NCBI GenBank assembly: GCA_963752915.1
Contig: CAVVZZ010000013.1
Span: 620,001-684,000, forward strand
Direction: 5' to 3'
DNA: 64,000 nt
Source: DATJPR01 sp963752915
GTDB lineage: Bacteria; Bacteroidota; Ignavibacteria; UBA10030; UBA6906
Below are positions 55,796 through 63,305 of the stretch, one piece after another. How positions within the stretch are numbered: the first letter of the stretch is position 1; the number at the start of each line of letters is the position of its first letter. The notes under the pieces are model-generated. The model made no database searches and had not been told where the DNA came from. It saw nothing but the letters and a program-made list of their open reading frames with translations. The position numbers and the translations under genes are program-made.

Positions 55796-56155
55796 GTGAG
55801 ACTGCTCCTCATATTGCTATCCATCTGTCTGACATCCGGGTGTGCTCTCACATACCATAGCACTCGTGTTGCCGACGACATGTACAGTCCGCATCGAGCC
55901 AGTCCGAAGTTCTCTTCTACTGCTATACGTTCGGATGATCTCGGAGAGGTCCCAGATTCTGGGGCATACTACATTCTCGGATCGACGCAAGACGGAGATC
56001 CACTGAATAATCCGGAGTCCATGCTAGCGGACCTCTACTCGAGAGGTTTCGATATCATCCGGGCGTGGTACGATTCTGTGGCACCCTTGCGAGCCAATCG
56101 GCTCGGTCGTCGTGCAACATCGATGGACCCTCCTGGTCCATTTGGCAGTTCCTGA
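55796..56155 (+). CDS. lipoprotein, probably frameshifted near its C-terminus (cassette 80)
   Basis: 119 residues from GTG. Lipoprotein signal LLLILLSICLTSGC. The mature part runs through YYILGSTQDGDPLNNPESM and ends with a Pro/Gly/Ser stretch at a stop 110 bases before the attC. Another frame, open from before 56070, reads SVVVQHRWTLLVHLAVPDDG and KFRGIPRPTNFRCP and stops at 56253-56255, ten bases before the attC, the normal spacing here. A single-base change near 56070-56110 is therefore likely. Family unknown. Confidence 0.6.
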   Translation: MRLLLILLSICLTSGCALTYHSTRVADDMYSPHRASPKFSSTAIRSDDLGEVPDSGAYYILGSTQDGDPLNNPESMLADLYSRGFDIIRAWYDSVAPLRANRLGRRATSMDPPGPFGSS

Positions 56156-56264
56156 TGATGGAATTGTGCGGTACTTCAAATTCCGAGGAATTCCTAGACC
56201 GACGAACTTTCGTTGTCCACGTGCCACTATCGCATTCAGTCCAGTTTCCCAATGATGGGACGCC

Positions 56265-56423
56265 GCCTAACAAGCGGCTGGAGCTGACGGAAGGACCCTC
56301 CATCAGAGGTGGCTGGCGTGAAACGAGTACAAGATAGGAAACAACGGTGAAGCTGAGTTCTCAACGTACCGTTGTCCAATAGTGTATACCCTTTCCGCCG
56401 CAGCTCAGCCGCGGCCGTTAGGC
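56265..56423 (+). repeat. attC 80
   Basis: 159 bp. Cassette 80 ends match over 13 of 14 bases, with one mismatch at the eighth base (GTTAGGCCGCGTCC versus GTTAGGCGGCGTCC). Confidence 0.95.
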
Positions 56424-56848
56424 GCTCGCGGGCGGCGCGCATGGGACGAAAGGATTGTGGGTATAAGCTTTGTCCATCTCGTGAAGGTATTCGGTGGGAG
56501 ATTGAGAATCGGTTGTATGTTGCCTTGATCAGACACTGTTCTTTGGTGCATCCTTGCGGTAAATGGCGATTGGTCCCGTCGTTTGAAACGGTCTTGGGGG
56601 CGCGCCGCCCGCCTGACTCCGTTTGCACGCGGGTATCGCGCAAAAGAGTTTGTTGTTCAAATAGTCGGTCACCACATTGTGTGTCAGGAGACGAAGAGTG
56701 TTGGAGAGTCCATCTCGTGGAACGGCTGACGAGAACAGCACCTTCGGCCGACCCTTGTACCTCAAAAGGGACGGAGTTCATTTGGGTAAAGGGTCTGTTG
56801 GCGCGCCACCCGCTTCGAACAGCGGGGAGGTCAGGCACACACGTAAGC
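56424..56848 (+). other. non-coding cassette 81 (long type A', 425 bp)
   Basis: Homologue of cassette 10 with the same extra segment (AAAGAGTTTGTTGTTCAAAT) between the inner arms. No gene supported. Confidence 0.7.
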
Positions 56849-57006
56849 GCCTAACAAACGGCTGGAGCTGACGGAAGAACCCTTCGGGGAATACGGCTGG
56901 CGTGAAACGAATTCAAGATCCGAAACAACGTTGAAGCTTAGTTCTCAACGTACCGTTGTTCAATAGGGTACCCATTTCCGCCGCAGCTCAGCCGTGACCG
57001 TTAGGC
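56849..57006 (+). repeat. attC 81 (AAACGG subtype)
   Basis: 158 bp; arms as in attC 10. Confidence 0.95.
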
Positions 57007-57303
57007 GCTCTGCGGGCGGCGCGCATGGAAGGAAGAGAATGTGGGTATGGGCTTTGTCCATCTCGTGGAGGGATTCGATGGGAGAGAGCGTATCGATCTT
57101 GTGTTGCCTTGACCAGGCACTGTTCTTTGGTGAGTCTTTGCGGTAAAAGGGAATTGGTTCCGTTGTTTGAAACCGTATCAGGTGCGCGCCGCCCGCGTAG
57201 TTCCGTTGCACGCGGGTGGCGAAGAAGAGTGAGGGTTGGTCCAGAAAGTGATTCCTTTCGCCACCCGCTAGGACCGACAGGGGAGACAGTCGCACGAGTA
57301 AGC
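57007..57303 (+). other. non-coding cassette 82 (type A, 297 bp)
   Basis: Follows attC 81 just as type A cassette 11 follows attC 10. Arm pairs intact. Confidence 0.75.
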
Positions 57304-57461
57304 GCCTAACAAGCGTTTGCACCTGACGGAGGGAGCCGTATCCAGAAATGGCCGGCTTGAAGCGACGCAAAAGCGGAAACAACGTATCGTCCAACTTCTC
57401 AACGTACCCTTGCGGTGAAGTGGAAAGTGGTTCCGCCGCAGGTGAAACGCGGCCGTTAGGG
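57304..57461 (+). repeat. attC 82 (GTTTGC subtype)
   Basis: 158 bp; R' GTTAGGG. Confidence 0.95.
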
Positions 57462-57488
57462 CGCAACCAAGGACCCGGAGCCGAGCGA

Positions 57489-58586
57489 ATGGACTACTTA
57501 TCTCAGAACGCATCGCTTTCGCTTTCCGCTCGTCGCGGAAATGCGCTTTCTTTGTCGCTGGGGCTACTGATCACAATTGTCAATGCCCTAGGTTTCCTTT
57601 CTTGCGAGCATCTAGAAGAACCACCAAACCAAGACGAGTTATCTGGACGTTTGGTATTCGATTCACCGGACTTTGTCCTTTACACAATTACCGCCGAAGG
57701 AACCGGCAAGAGCAGAATCACATCTAGTTGCGGGACTCAACCATCCTTTTCACGTGATGGCCGAACAATGGCGTTTTTCGAACGTGATCTCTCAGATGGG
57801 TCAGCTTGGGTTTCTATTGTACATAGATCCAGTTCCACAGTGCAGAGGCTAGCGATGGTGCATGGTCCAACAGACGCAGCCTTCTTGACATACGCGTGGT
57901 CTCCAGACGGGCGGTCAATTGCCTTCAATCGATCGGGTGCAACCGGATCAGAAATATGTATCGTTTCATTGGCTGATCTCGCAACTACCCAGCTTACCCA
58001 TGACAATATCGATTTTGATCCTCTTTGGTCGCCCGACGGGAGCAGGATCCTCTTCATGCGCACACAGGATAGTATCGCTTACAAATGGTCAGTCGATTGC
58101 GCTGGTCAGAATTGTTGCCCTTTGACTTACGCACTCCCCAAATACGTTCAAGGCGGCGATTGGTCTCCCGATGGAGTGAGCTTTGCCTTCTGGTGCTACG
58201 AATCGAATAAGGCCGGAAAAGGCATGCCCGTGAATGTATATGTGTACTCTACCATCACATCAACGGTTAGACGCCTCACCAGCGACAGCGTTTCGTTTAT
58301 GCCTCGATTCATTGAAAACGGTCGGCGGCTGCTGTTCTCCAAGTCGCAGGGCGCAGGTGTCGATCTTTATGTCATGAATTCTGATGGATCTGATATTGCG
58401 CGTCTTACGAATCATGGACTGCTGGTTAATGGATCATATAAATGCTCGCCCAGCGGGTCGAAAATTGCTTATCTCGCACTAGATCCACTTGGGGGCAACT
58501 TCAAGATACACCTCGTCAATGTCGATGGTACTGGGGACATTGACACAGGCGAACGTGCATGGTTTTCCTGCAACTGGATTCCATGA
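57489..58586 (+). CDS. TolB-like propeller lipoprotein, paralogue of cassette 7 (cassette 83)
   Basis: 365 residues from ATG 57489, the same length as the cassette 7 protein; the longer open frame is attC read-through. Lipobox-like GFLSC about residue 39. PD40 blades FSRDGRTMAFFER, WSPDGRSIAFNRSG, WSPDGSRILFMR, WSPDGVSFAFWC, CSPSGSKIAYL. The two genes share the CEHxxEPPNQD start and the GERAWxSCNWIP end. The attC before them differ in subtype (main versus GTTTGC). Confidence 0.85.
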   Translation: MDYLSQNASLSLSARRGNALSLSLGLLITIVNALGFLSCEHLEEPPNQDELSGRLVFDSPDFVLYTITAEGTGKSRITSSCGTQPSFSRDGRTMAFFERDLSDGSAWVSIVHRSSSTVQRLAMVHGPTDAAFLTYAWSPDGRSIAFNRSGATGSEICIVSLADLATTQLTHDNIDFDPLWSPDGSRILFMRTQDSIAYKWSVDCAGQNCCPLTYALPKYVQGGDWSPDGVSFAFWCYESNKAGKGMPVNVYVYSTITSTVRRLTSDSVSFMPRFIENGRRLLFSKSQGAGVDLYVMNSDGSDIARLTNHGLLVNGSYKCSPSGSKIAYLALDPLGGNFKIHLVNVDGTGDIDTGERAWFSCNWIP

Positions 58587-58634
58587 GTCAATTCACTTCC
58601 CATTTGACCGCATCGGGCTTCTTCAGTGGTTGCG

Positions 58635-58792
58635 CCCTAACAAGCGGCTGGAGCTGACGGAAGTACCCTGGTCGGAAAGTGGCCGGCGTGAATCGAGTTC
58701 AAGAATCGAAACAACGGGACGGCGAAGATCTCAACGTACCCTGAATCAATAGTGTACCCAATTCCGCCGCAGCTCAGCCGCGGCCGTTAGGG
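58635..58792 (+). repeat. attC 83
   Basis: 158 bp. Cassette 83 ends match over 15 bases (GTTAGGGCGCAACCA). Confidence 0.95.
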
Positions 58793-58812
58793 CGCATGCA
58801 GAGAATCCTATT

Positions 58813-59250
58813 ATGGTCCTTCAAATCCATAAACGTGTTGCCCTTTCACTTCTGTTCTTCTTGTCACTCTCCTGTTCCAATCGGGTGACTGACCAAGACA
58901 AGGGAACGATTCATCTGAAGGGTTCAAAGTTTGAAAGTGGCGCGACTGTTTCGTCAATCCAACACGAAGCGGTTTCTTCGGGCGCATCAATCGTAGGGAA
59001 TGTCTACGACCGAGACTCCGGTGAACCGATATCTGGTGCGTCGATCTTCGTCGAGAATGCTAATCGCGGCTCTAGCACAAACACTGTAGGGCATTTTCTG
59101 ATCCCTGCGATTCCAGCCGGAACTTACCGGATCACCGCAAAATTCATTGCGTACAAGCCGGCCTTCCTCGACAGTGTTGCAGTTCGAGATCATGATCTGA
59201 TTACTGTCACGTTCCGCCTTGCAGCAGGTGAAGTTGATCTCTGGTACTAG
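58813..59250 (+). CDS. second copy of the carboxypeptidase-regulatory-like lipoprotein (cassette 84)
   Basis: 145 residues, same translation as cassette 42; the identical block spans from the left GTTAGGGCGCATGCAG to the right CCCTAAC and the conserved left arm of the attC (about 58787-59290), then stops. The attC interiors differ fully. So the gene with its own ends, but not its attC, was copied. Confidence 0.85.
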   Translation: MVLQIHKRVALSLLFFLSLSCSNRVTDQDKGTIHLKGSKFESGATVSSIQHEAVSSGASIVGNVYDRDSGEPISGASIFVENANRGSSTNTVGHFLIPAIPAGTYRITAKFIAYKPAFLDSVAVRDHDLITVTFRLAAGEVDLWY

Positions 59251-59261
59251 CCACGAATGCG

Positions 59262-59419
59262 CCCTAACAAGCGGCTGGAGCTGACGGAAGGACCTTTTGG
59301 GGAATACGGCTGGTGTGAAACGAGTTCAAGAACCGAAACAACGTTGAAGCTGATTTCTCAACGTACCCTCATTCAATAGTGTAACCATTTCCGCCGCAGC
59401 TCAGCCGCGGCCGTTAGGG
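59262..59419 (+). repeat. attC 84
   Basis: 158 bp; interior TTTTGGGGAATACGG ... GTTGAAGCTGATT contrasts with attC 42 after the same gene. Confidence 0.95.
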
Positions 59420-59441
59420 CGCACTCTAGGACGCCACTCAA

Positions 59442-60026
59442 ATGGTTCGACGACAAGTACTCGTGCTCGTTTGTGCGGCCCTCTGTGCTTCGTATTGCTA
59501 TTCTCAGTCAAGCCACAAGCCGCGGCCTACGCATTCCGAGCATTCTCTCCGGTTGAGGATAGACACGCTGAGGAATAGCACCTACGTTCTGAACTCAGGT
59601 GATCGACCGGTCTACCTCCGAGACGGGCAATATACCTTTCCTGTCGACTCGCTTGCCGAGGGTGAGGACCCTCCATACTTTCACATCGAATACGCAGGTC
59701 AATCGTGGGTACGTCTCAATAGCGACAGTCTGATCGATGCAATTGTTGAGCTACAGTGTCAATCCGTTTGGACGGGAACCGATCTTTTCCTCATTCCAGT
59801 ACTGAATATCGGAGGTCAACCATCTGCTCTCAAACCGTATAAATTTCCATCCGAGAACGCGGAGGTGAATGATGTCGTGCAGAAGGGTGCAATCGTGTCT
59901 ATTACCTTGACGATTTATCCAGTGGAGGGTGAACCAGTCGGTCCCACGAGGACGGTAACCTACCGCTATCGATTGCGTGAGGATCACCTCGAGCAGCTTG
60001 ACACTGAACGCTCGAGTGCGCCCTAA
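59442..60026 (+). CDS. secreted protein of unknown function, stop in attC (cassette 85)
   Basis: 194 residues. Signal peptide VLVLVCAALCASYCYSQ. The mature part is beta-rich (TYVLNSGDRPVYLRDGQYTF, DAIVELQCQSVWTGTDLFLI, AIVSITLTIYPVEG). The TAA at 60024-60026 is the attC core, and the last residues SSAP come from the inverted end. Family not recognised. Confidence 0.7.
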   Translation: MVRRQVLVLVCAALCASYCYSQSSHKPRPTHSEHSLRLRIDTLRNSTYVLNSGDRPVYLRDGQYTFPVDSLAEGEDPPYFHIEYAGQSWVRLNSDSLIDAIVELQCQSVWTGTDLFLIPVLNIGGQPSALKPYKFPSENAEVNDVVQKGAIVSITLTIYPVEGEPVGPTRTVTYRYRLREDHLEQLDTERSSAP

Positions 60027-60179
60027 CAAGCGGCTGGAGCTGACGGTGTCAGGGGCAATCAGAAGTGGCTGGCGTGAATCGAGTTCAAGAGTGGAAACAA
60101 CGGTAAAGCGTACTTCTCAACGTACCCTGATCCTACCACAGGATCAGTTTCCGCCGCAGCTCAGCCGCGGCCGTTAGGG
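60021..60179 (+). repeat. attC 85
   Basis: 159 bp; left interior GGTGTCAGGGGCAATC as in attC 16; right CTGATCCTACCACAGGATCAG is itself a small palindrome. Confidence 0.95.
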
Positions 60180-60226
60180 CGCGGCCTAATCTGTCGTCGT
60201 GCAACCTATCCAGAGTGGGGGAGCAA

Positions 60227-60796
60227 ATGAAAGTCGTCTGTTTCTTCATGGCGATCTGTATCTGGGTTATTTCAGGATATCCTGAGCTGCATGCCCAATC
60301 ATTGCCTGATTCGTTTCAGCAGCTTCTTCAGCAAAACGGGATGCGATTCACCGTTCCCTCTGGTTTTGTCCGAACTCCAGTGGTTGCCAACGGGGACGTT
60401 GAGTATGATTTTGCGCTGAAGTCGGAAACAGTCAAGCTTGAGATTCGTTATCGTATTTGGCCGTTCGATGCTCACTCGCAGGGAAAGCCGAACCGGAATA
60501 GTATGTTCATGACAATGTTAATGACGATGGGCCTCAATATTTCCAATGGGATCGAGCCCAAAGCGACGCGCTATCCACCGGACGATGTGAAGAGGGAATT
60601 TGGTGCGGACGCGGGAGGATCCTGTGCCGTGCGAACCGACTCAGAGTTCGGGACGGGGTACAAGTTTTGCGTCATATCCGTGATCCACAAAGACGACGTA
60701 GCCGATGCGTACGTTTTCTATTTGTGTGATGATCCCACGGTGGCAATGCGCGCCATCGGGACCGAATCTATCTATCACGCACTCACATTCAGGTGA
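60227..60796 (+). CDS. secreted protein of unknown function (cassette 86)
   Basis: 189 residues from ATG 60227 with GGGGGAG just upstream (GTG 60215 rejected). Signal peptide VVCFFMAICIWVISGYPELHAQ. The mature part FTVPSGFVRTPVVANGDVEYDFAL, LEIRYRIWPFD ... GSCAVRTDSEFGTGYKFC resembles a hypothetical secreted family that may bind a small ligand; not assigned. Confidence 0.7.
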   Translation: MKVVCFFMAICIWVISGYPELHAQSLPDSFQQLLQQNGMRFTVPSGFVRTPVVANGDVEYDFALKSETVKLEIRYRIWPFDAHSQGKPNRNSMFMTMLMTMGLNISNGIEPKATRYPPDDVKREFGADAGGSCAVRTDSEFGTGYKFCVISVIHKDDVADAYVFYLCDDPTVAMRAIGTESIYHALTFR

Positions 60797-60807
60797 CCAG
60801 TGCCGCG

Positions 60808-61016
60808 CCCTAACAAGCGGCTGGAGCTGACGGAAGGTCCTTCCATCAATAGTGGCCGGCGTGAAACGAGTTCAAGAATCGTAACAACGGTGAAGCTAAG
60901 ATCTCAACGCACCCTAATTTGATAGTGTAACAGATTCCGCCGCAGCCCGCCCGACCGAACGACGAGACGGCCAAGATGTTCGGTCGTTCGGGCGGGCTCA
61001 GCCGCGGCCGTTGGGC
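60808..61016 (+). repeat. attC 86 with 51-bp palindromic insert
   Basis: 209 bp. The insert occupies 60946-60996. R' reads GTTGGGC, the only core in the window not GTTAGG. Otherwise identical to attC 87. Confidence 0.93.
60946..60996. repeat. 51-bp palindrome in attC 86
   Basis: Splits CCGCCGCAG | CTCAGCCGCGG of the attC right arm. GCCCGCCCGA and TCGGGCGGGC form a 10-bp stem, then CCGAAC/GTTCGG continue it past a TCGT bulge, with a loop of about 17 bases. Not found in the other 85 attC sites. Confidence 0.9.
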
Positions 61017-61035
61017 GGCGGCGACAACGAAGACC

Positions 61036-61422
61036 ATGGCCCAGACCTTTCATCTTCATGCTCTCCCTGAACCGTTCGCAATCTGCAAGCTGCCTTCGGA
61101 GAGCCCAATTCCAGAGTGGGCAACCTTGGGCGAGACGTGGTCTATCACACGTTCGCGGACAGAACTTTCGATAGTGTGTCCTGACTCGATGTTGCCCGGG
61201 GATATCCAGGCCGAACGAAACTGGCGTTCTCTCGAAGTTGATGGTTTGCTGCCATTTGAAATGGTTGGTGTTTTGTCAACACTCACCGGGGTCCTTGCAG
61301 AGGCTGGCATTAGCCTCTTTGCCGTGTCGACATTTGATACGGACTTGATCCTAGTCCGCACGGAGACATTTGAAGCGGCCTGCGTTGCACTCAGGAACTC
61401 CGGCCACACCATTGTCCCTTGA
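61036..61422 (+). CDS. ACT-domain (CASTOR-like) protein (cassette 87)
   Basis: 128 residues from ATG 61036; the frame open upstream covers the attC palindrome. It matches the ACT_7 type: LPEPFAICKLPSESPIPEWA, SITRSRTELSIVCPDSM, GWRSL-like NWRSLEVDGLLPFEMVGVLS, LTGVLAEAGISLFAVSTFDTDLILV and the terminal LRNSGHTIV. ACT domains bind amino acids; a stand-alone one is a possible sensor or inhibitor-binding protein. Cytoplasmic. Confidence 0.88.
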   Translation: MAQTFHLHALPEPFAICKLPSESPIPEWATLGETWSITRSRTELSIVCPDSMLPGDIQAERNWRSLEVDGLLPFEMVGVLSTLTGVLAEAGISLFAVSTFDTDLILVRTETFEAACVALRNSGHTIVP

Positions 61423-61435
61423 CACTTGTGCCGCC

Positions 61436-61644
61436 GCCTAACAAGCGGCTGGAGCTGACGGAAGGTCCTTCCATCAATAGTGGCCGGCGTGAAACGAGTT
61501 CAAGAATCGTAACAACGGTGAAGCTAAGATCTCAACGCACCCTAATTTGATAGTGTAACAGATTCCGCCGCAGCCCGCCCGACCGAACGACGAGACGGCC
61601 AAGATGTTCGGTCGTTCGGGCGGGCTCAGCCGCGGCCGTTAGGC
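61436..61644 (+). repeat. attC 87 with 51-bp palindromic insert
   Basis: 209 bp; R' GTTAGGC. Same interior as attC 86. Confidence 0.93.
61574..61624. repeat. 51-bp palindrome in attC 87
   Basis: Same sequence and same insertion point as in attC 86. Confidence 0.9.
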
Positions 61645-61661
61645 GGCGCTCCGAGGTCAAC

Positions 61662-62387
61662 ATGACACTTCGTATGTGCATGAGTCAAATGCTAGTCGCT
61701 GTCGCCTTAACTGTGGTAACGATTTATTCTCCCCAACAGTTGTCGGCTCAGGAGAGGGACTGGGATGTCAGGCTGGACCCGAATATCAAGGTCGATTCCG
61801 TAGCGCAAGATAGCGGTTGGGTTCGCAGGCCCGACTCATTGGATAGCCCAGGTGAATGGGATGTCCGACCGGATTCCGTGCTTTCGAAACTATCTTACCC
61901 GAGCCGATTTGGAAAGATATCCGTGCTTGATTGCTGGCGTGATAGTGTTTCCAACTGGCTCGGTCATGGATATTATTCTGAAGAAGGTGGCCACGGTGGA
62001 ACGTCGTACTTCACTGATCCAAGGAAGCTGGTCGTTCTTCGCGTGGAGTGGGGAGTCGACTGGCATGTGGACGAGATTTCCTTCTCTTACGGTGCAGCGG
62101 AGGATTTGCCAGATGAGTTCAAGTTTATCCGGGAATTGCCGGACACTGCAATTTCTAGCCACCTACGACCAGACCTTGCATTGGACGGCCGAATACGTCT
62201 CGGTTCATCCCCACAACGGATACTACGACTTCTTGGCAAGCCCGCGATCGATTCAGTTGCGCAGAAGTTTCGCTATCTCTCATACAACACGGACTATCGC
62301 ACCACTAAAGACGTGCTAGCTTACGAAGTCTGGTTTTATTTCAAGGACAATCACTTAATTCGGTTTACAGTATACAATGGAGAGTAG
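61662..62387 (+). CDS. secreted protein with SmpA/OmlA-like segment (cassette 88)
   Basis: 241 residues. Signal peptide MLVAVALTVVTIYSPQQLSAQ. The region RIRLGSSPQRILRLLGKPAIDS recalls the GxxxxxVxxxxGxP helix of SmpA/OmlA domains and cassette 30. The first part carries two related DWDVRLDP / EWDVRPDS segments. Probably periplasmic; function unknown. A frame at 61852-62319 is a shadow. Confidence 0.7.
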   Translation: MTLRMCMSQMLVAVALTVVTIYSPQQLSAQERDWDVRLDPNIKVDSVAQDSGWVRRPDSLDSPGEWDVRPDSVLSKLSYPSRFGKISVLDCWRDSVSNWLGHGYYSEEGGHGGTSYFTDPRKLVVLRVEWGVDWHVDEISFSYGAAEDLPDEFKFIRELPDTAISSHLRPDLALDGRIRLGSSPQRILRLLGKPAIDSVAQKFRYLSYNTDYRTTKDVLAYEVWFYFKDNHLIRFTVYNGE

Positions 62388-62396
62388 TTGAGCGCC

Positions 62397-62605
62397 GCCT
62401 AACAAGCGGCTGGAGCTGACGGAAGGACCCTCCATCAAAAGTGGCCGGCGTGAAACGAGTTCAAGAGTGGAAACAACGGTGGATCTGACTTCTCAACGTA
62501 CCCTCATACAATAGTGTTACCATATCCGCCGCAGCCCGCCCGACCGAACGACGAGACGGCCAAGATGTTCGGTCGTTCGGGCGGGCTCAACCGCGGCCGT
62601 TAGGC
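62397..62605 (+). repeat. attC 88 with 51-bp palindromic insert
   Basis: 209 bp. Left interior differs from attC 86/87 and the right arm after the insert is CTCAACC, so the insert is present in a different attC background. Confidence 0.93.
62535..62585. repeat. 51-bp palindrome in attC 88
   Basis: Same sequence and insertion point, distinct surrounding attC. Confidence 0.9.
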
Positions 62606-62610
62606 GGGGC

Positions 62611-63012
62611 CTACCGACGAGGAGACGTCTTCGAAGAGTGGGTCTTCAGCCACGAAGAGAGGGCGGGTTTCGATACGGTGCCTGTCGCGAGGCTTATCAT
62701 TGTTTTGTAGGTTTCTTCTTCTGATGCAGACAAGGACCAACCATTCCGTTCTAGGAATATGGCCATGAGAACAAGGGCGACACGTTTATTGCCATCTACG
62801 AAGGGGTGATTTCGACAAACATGGAACCCATATGCAGCCGCCTTGTCAAAGACGGATCGATGGAGGAATTTCCCTTGTGCTGTCATCTTGGGTTGGGCGA
62901 GGGCCGAGGCAAGGAGATGGCGATCCCTTATACCCGGGACGCCACCGTACTGTCTGATCAGGTCGGCATGGAGAACGGGAACAATTTCTTCGGGAATGAA
63001 CCGAATCGCCAT
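62611..63012 (-). CDS. Doc-type (Fic fold) toxin (cassette 89)
   Basis: 133 residues on the minus strand. The Fic/Doc signature HPFVDGNKRVALVLMAIFLERNG is complete: His, Asp, Gly-Asn-Lys-Arg. Doc proteins use it to phosphorylate elongation factor Tu and stop translation; lysine in place of glycine in the GNxR motif fits Doc rather than AMPylating Fic. Also RDRHLLASALAQPKM, typical of Doc. Its ATG overlaps the antitoxin stop by one base (TAATG), so they are co-translated. One of only two genes on this strand. Confidence 0.92.
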   Translation of the reverse strand: MAIRFIPEEIVPVLHADLIRQYGGVPGIRDRHLLASALAQPKMTAQGKFLHRSVFDKAAAYGFHVCRNHPFVDGNKRVALVLMAIFLERNGWSLSASEEETYKTMISLATGTVSKPALSSWLKTHSSKTSPRR

Positions 63013-63236
63013 TACTTTGCCAATGCGCGAAGGCTGTTTCGGTAGCGCTTATTGGTTTTCTCGTAGGCGCTCGCCCAGTCGGCGAATTTCGGGTCAAATG
63101 GAGTCAGCATCAGGCCATCACTGGTTTCAATGAGATGCAACTCATCGCCTTCATTGAGATGGTAACTTTCCACAATAGTCTTAGGTAGAGTGATCCCGAG
63201 GCTATTGCCGACGCGTCTGACGGCAGTCTTGTGCAT
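63012..63236 (-). CDS. AbrB/MazE-type antitoxin (cassette 89)
   Basis: 74 residues. RRVGNSLGITLPKTIVESYHLNEGDELHLIETSDGLMLTPFD is a swapped-hairpin SpoVT-AbrB DNA-binding domain; the C-terminal FADWASAYEKTNKRYRN is the likely toxin-neutralising tail. First gene of the pair, with AAAGGAG before the ATG and its own promoter, so expression does not depend on the array promoter. Toxin-antitoxin cassettes are known to stabilise large arrays. Confidence 0.92.
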   Translation of the reverse strand: MHKTAVRRVGNSLGITLPKTIVESYHLNEGDELHLIETSDGLMLTPFDPKFADWASAYEKTNKRYRNSLRALAK

Positions 63237-63254
63237 GTTGATCGCTCCTTTGTG

Positions 63255-63286
63255 AGTATTATAACATTCGTAATACTAACTTGCAA
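63255..63286 (-). promoter_or_regulatory. toxin-antitoxin promoter and probable operator
   Basis: On the minus strand, -35 TTGCAA (63281-63286), 17-base spacer, -10 TATAAT (63258-63263), near-consensus. AGTATTA (63255-63261) and TAATACT (63271-63277) form an inverted repeat across the -10, a fitting site for autorepression by the AbrB-type antitoxin. Confidence 0.8.
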
Positions 63287-63305
63287 GTGGCAATTAGTGG
63301 GCCCC

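Noticed and set aside
7317..57309. Recurrent forward frame (KWKLVxLxETxSGARRPR...) in type A elements
   Set aside because: It is interrupted by stops or length changes in several copies (cassettes 35, 44, 50) and amino-acid changes are frequent, so it looks like a by-product of a conserved nucleotide structure.
5171..60177. Many open frames beginning or ending with PNKRLELTE-like residues
   Set aside because: This is translation of the attC left arm (CCTAACAAGCGGCTGGAGCTGACGGA). Frames overlapping attC were trimmed to the start that gives a signal peptide or ribosome site.
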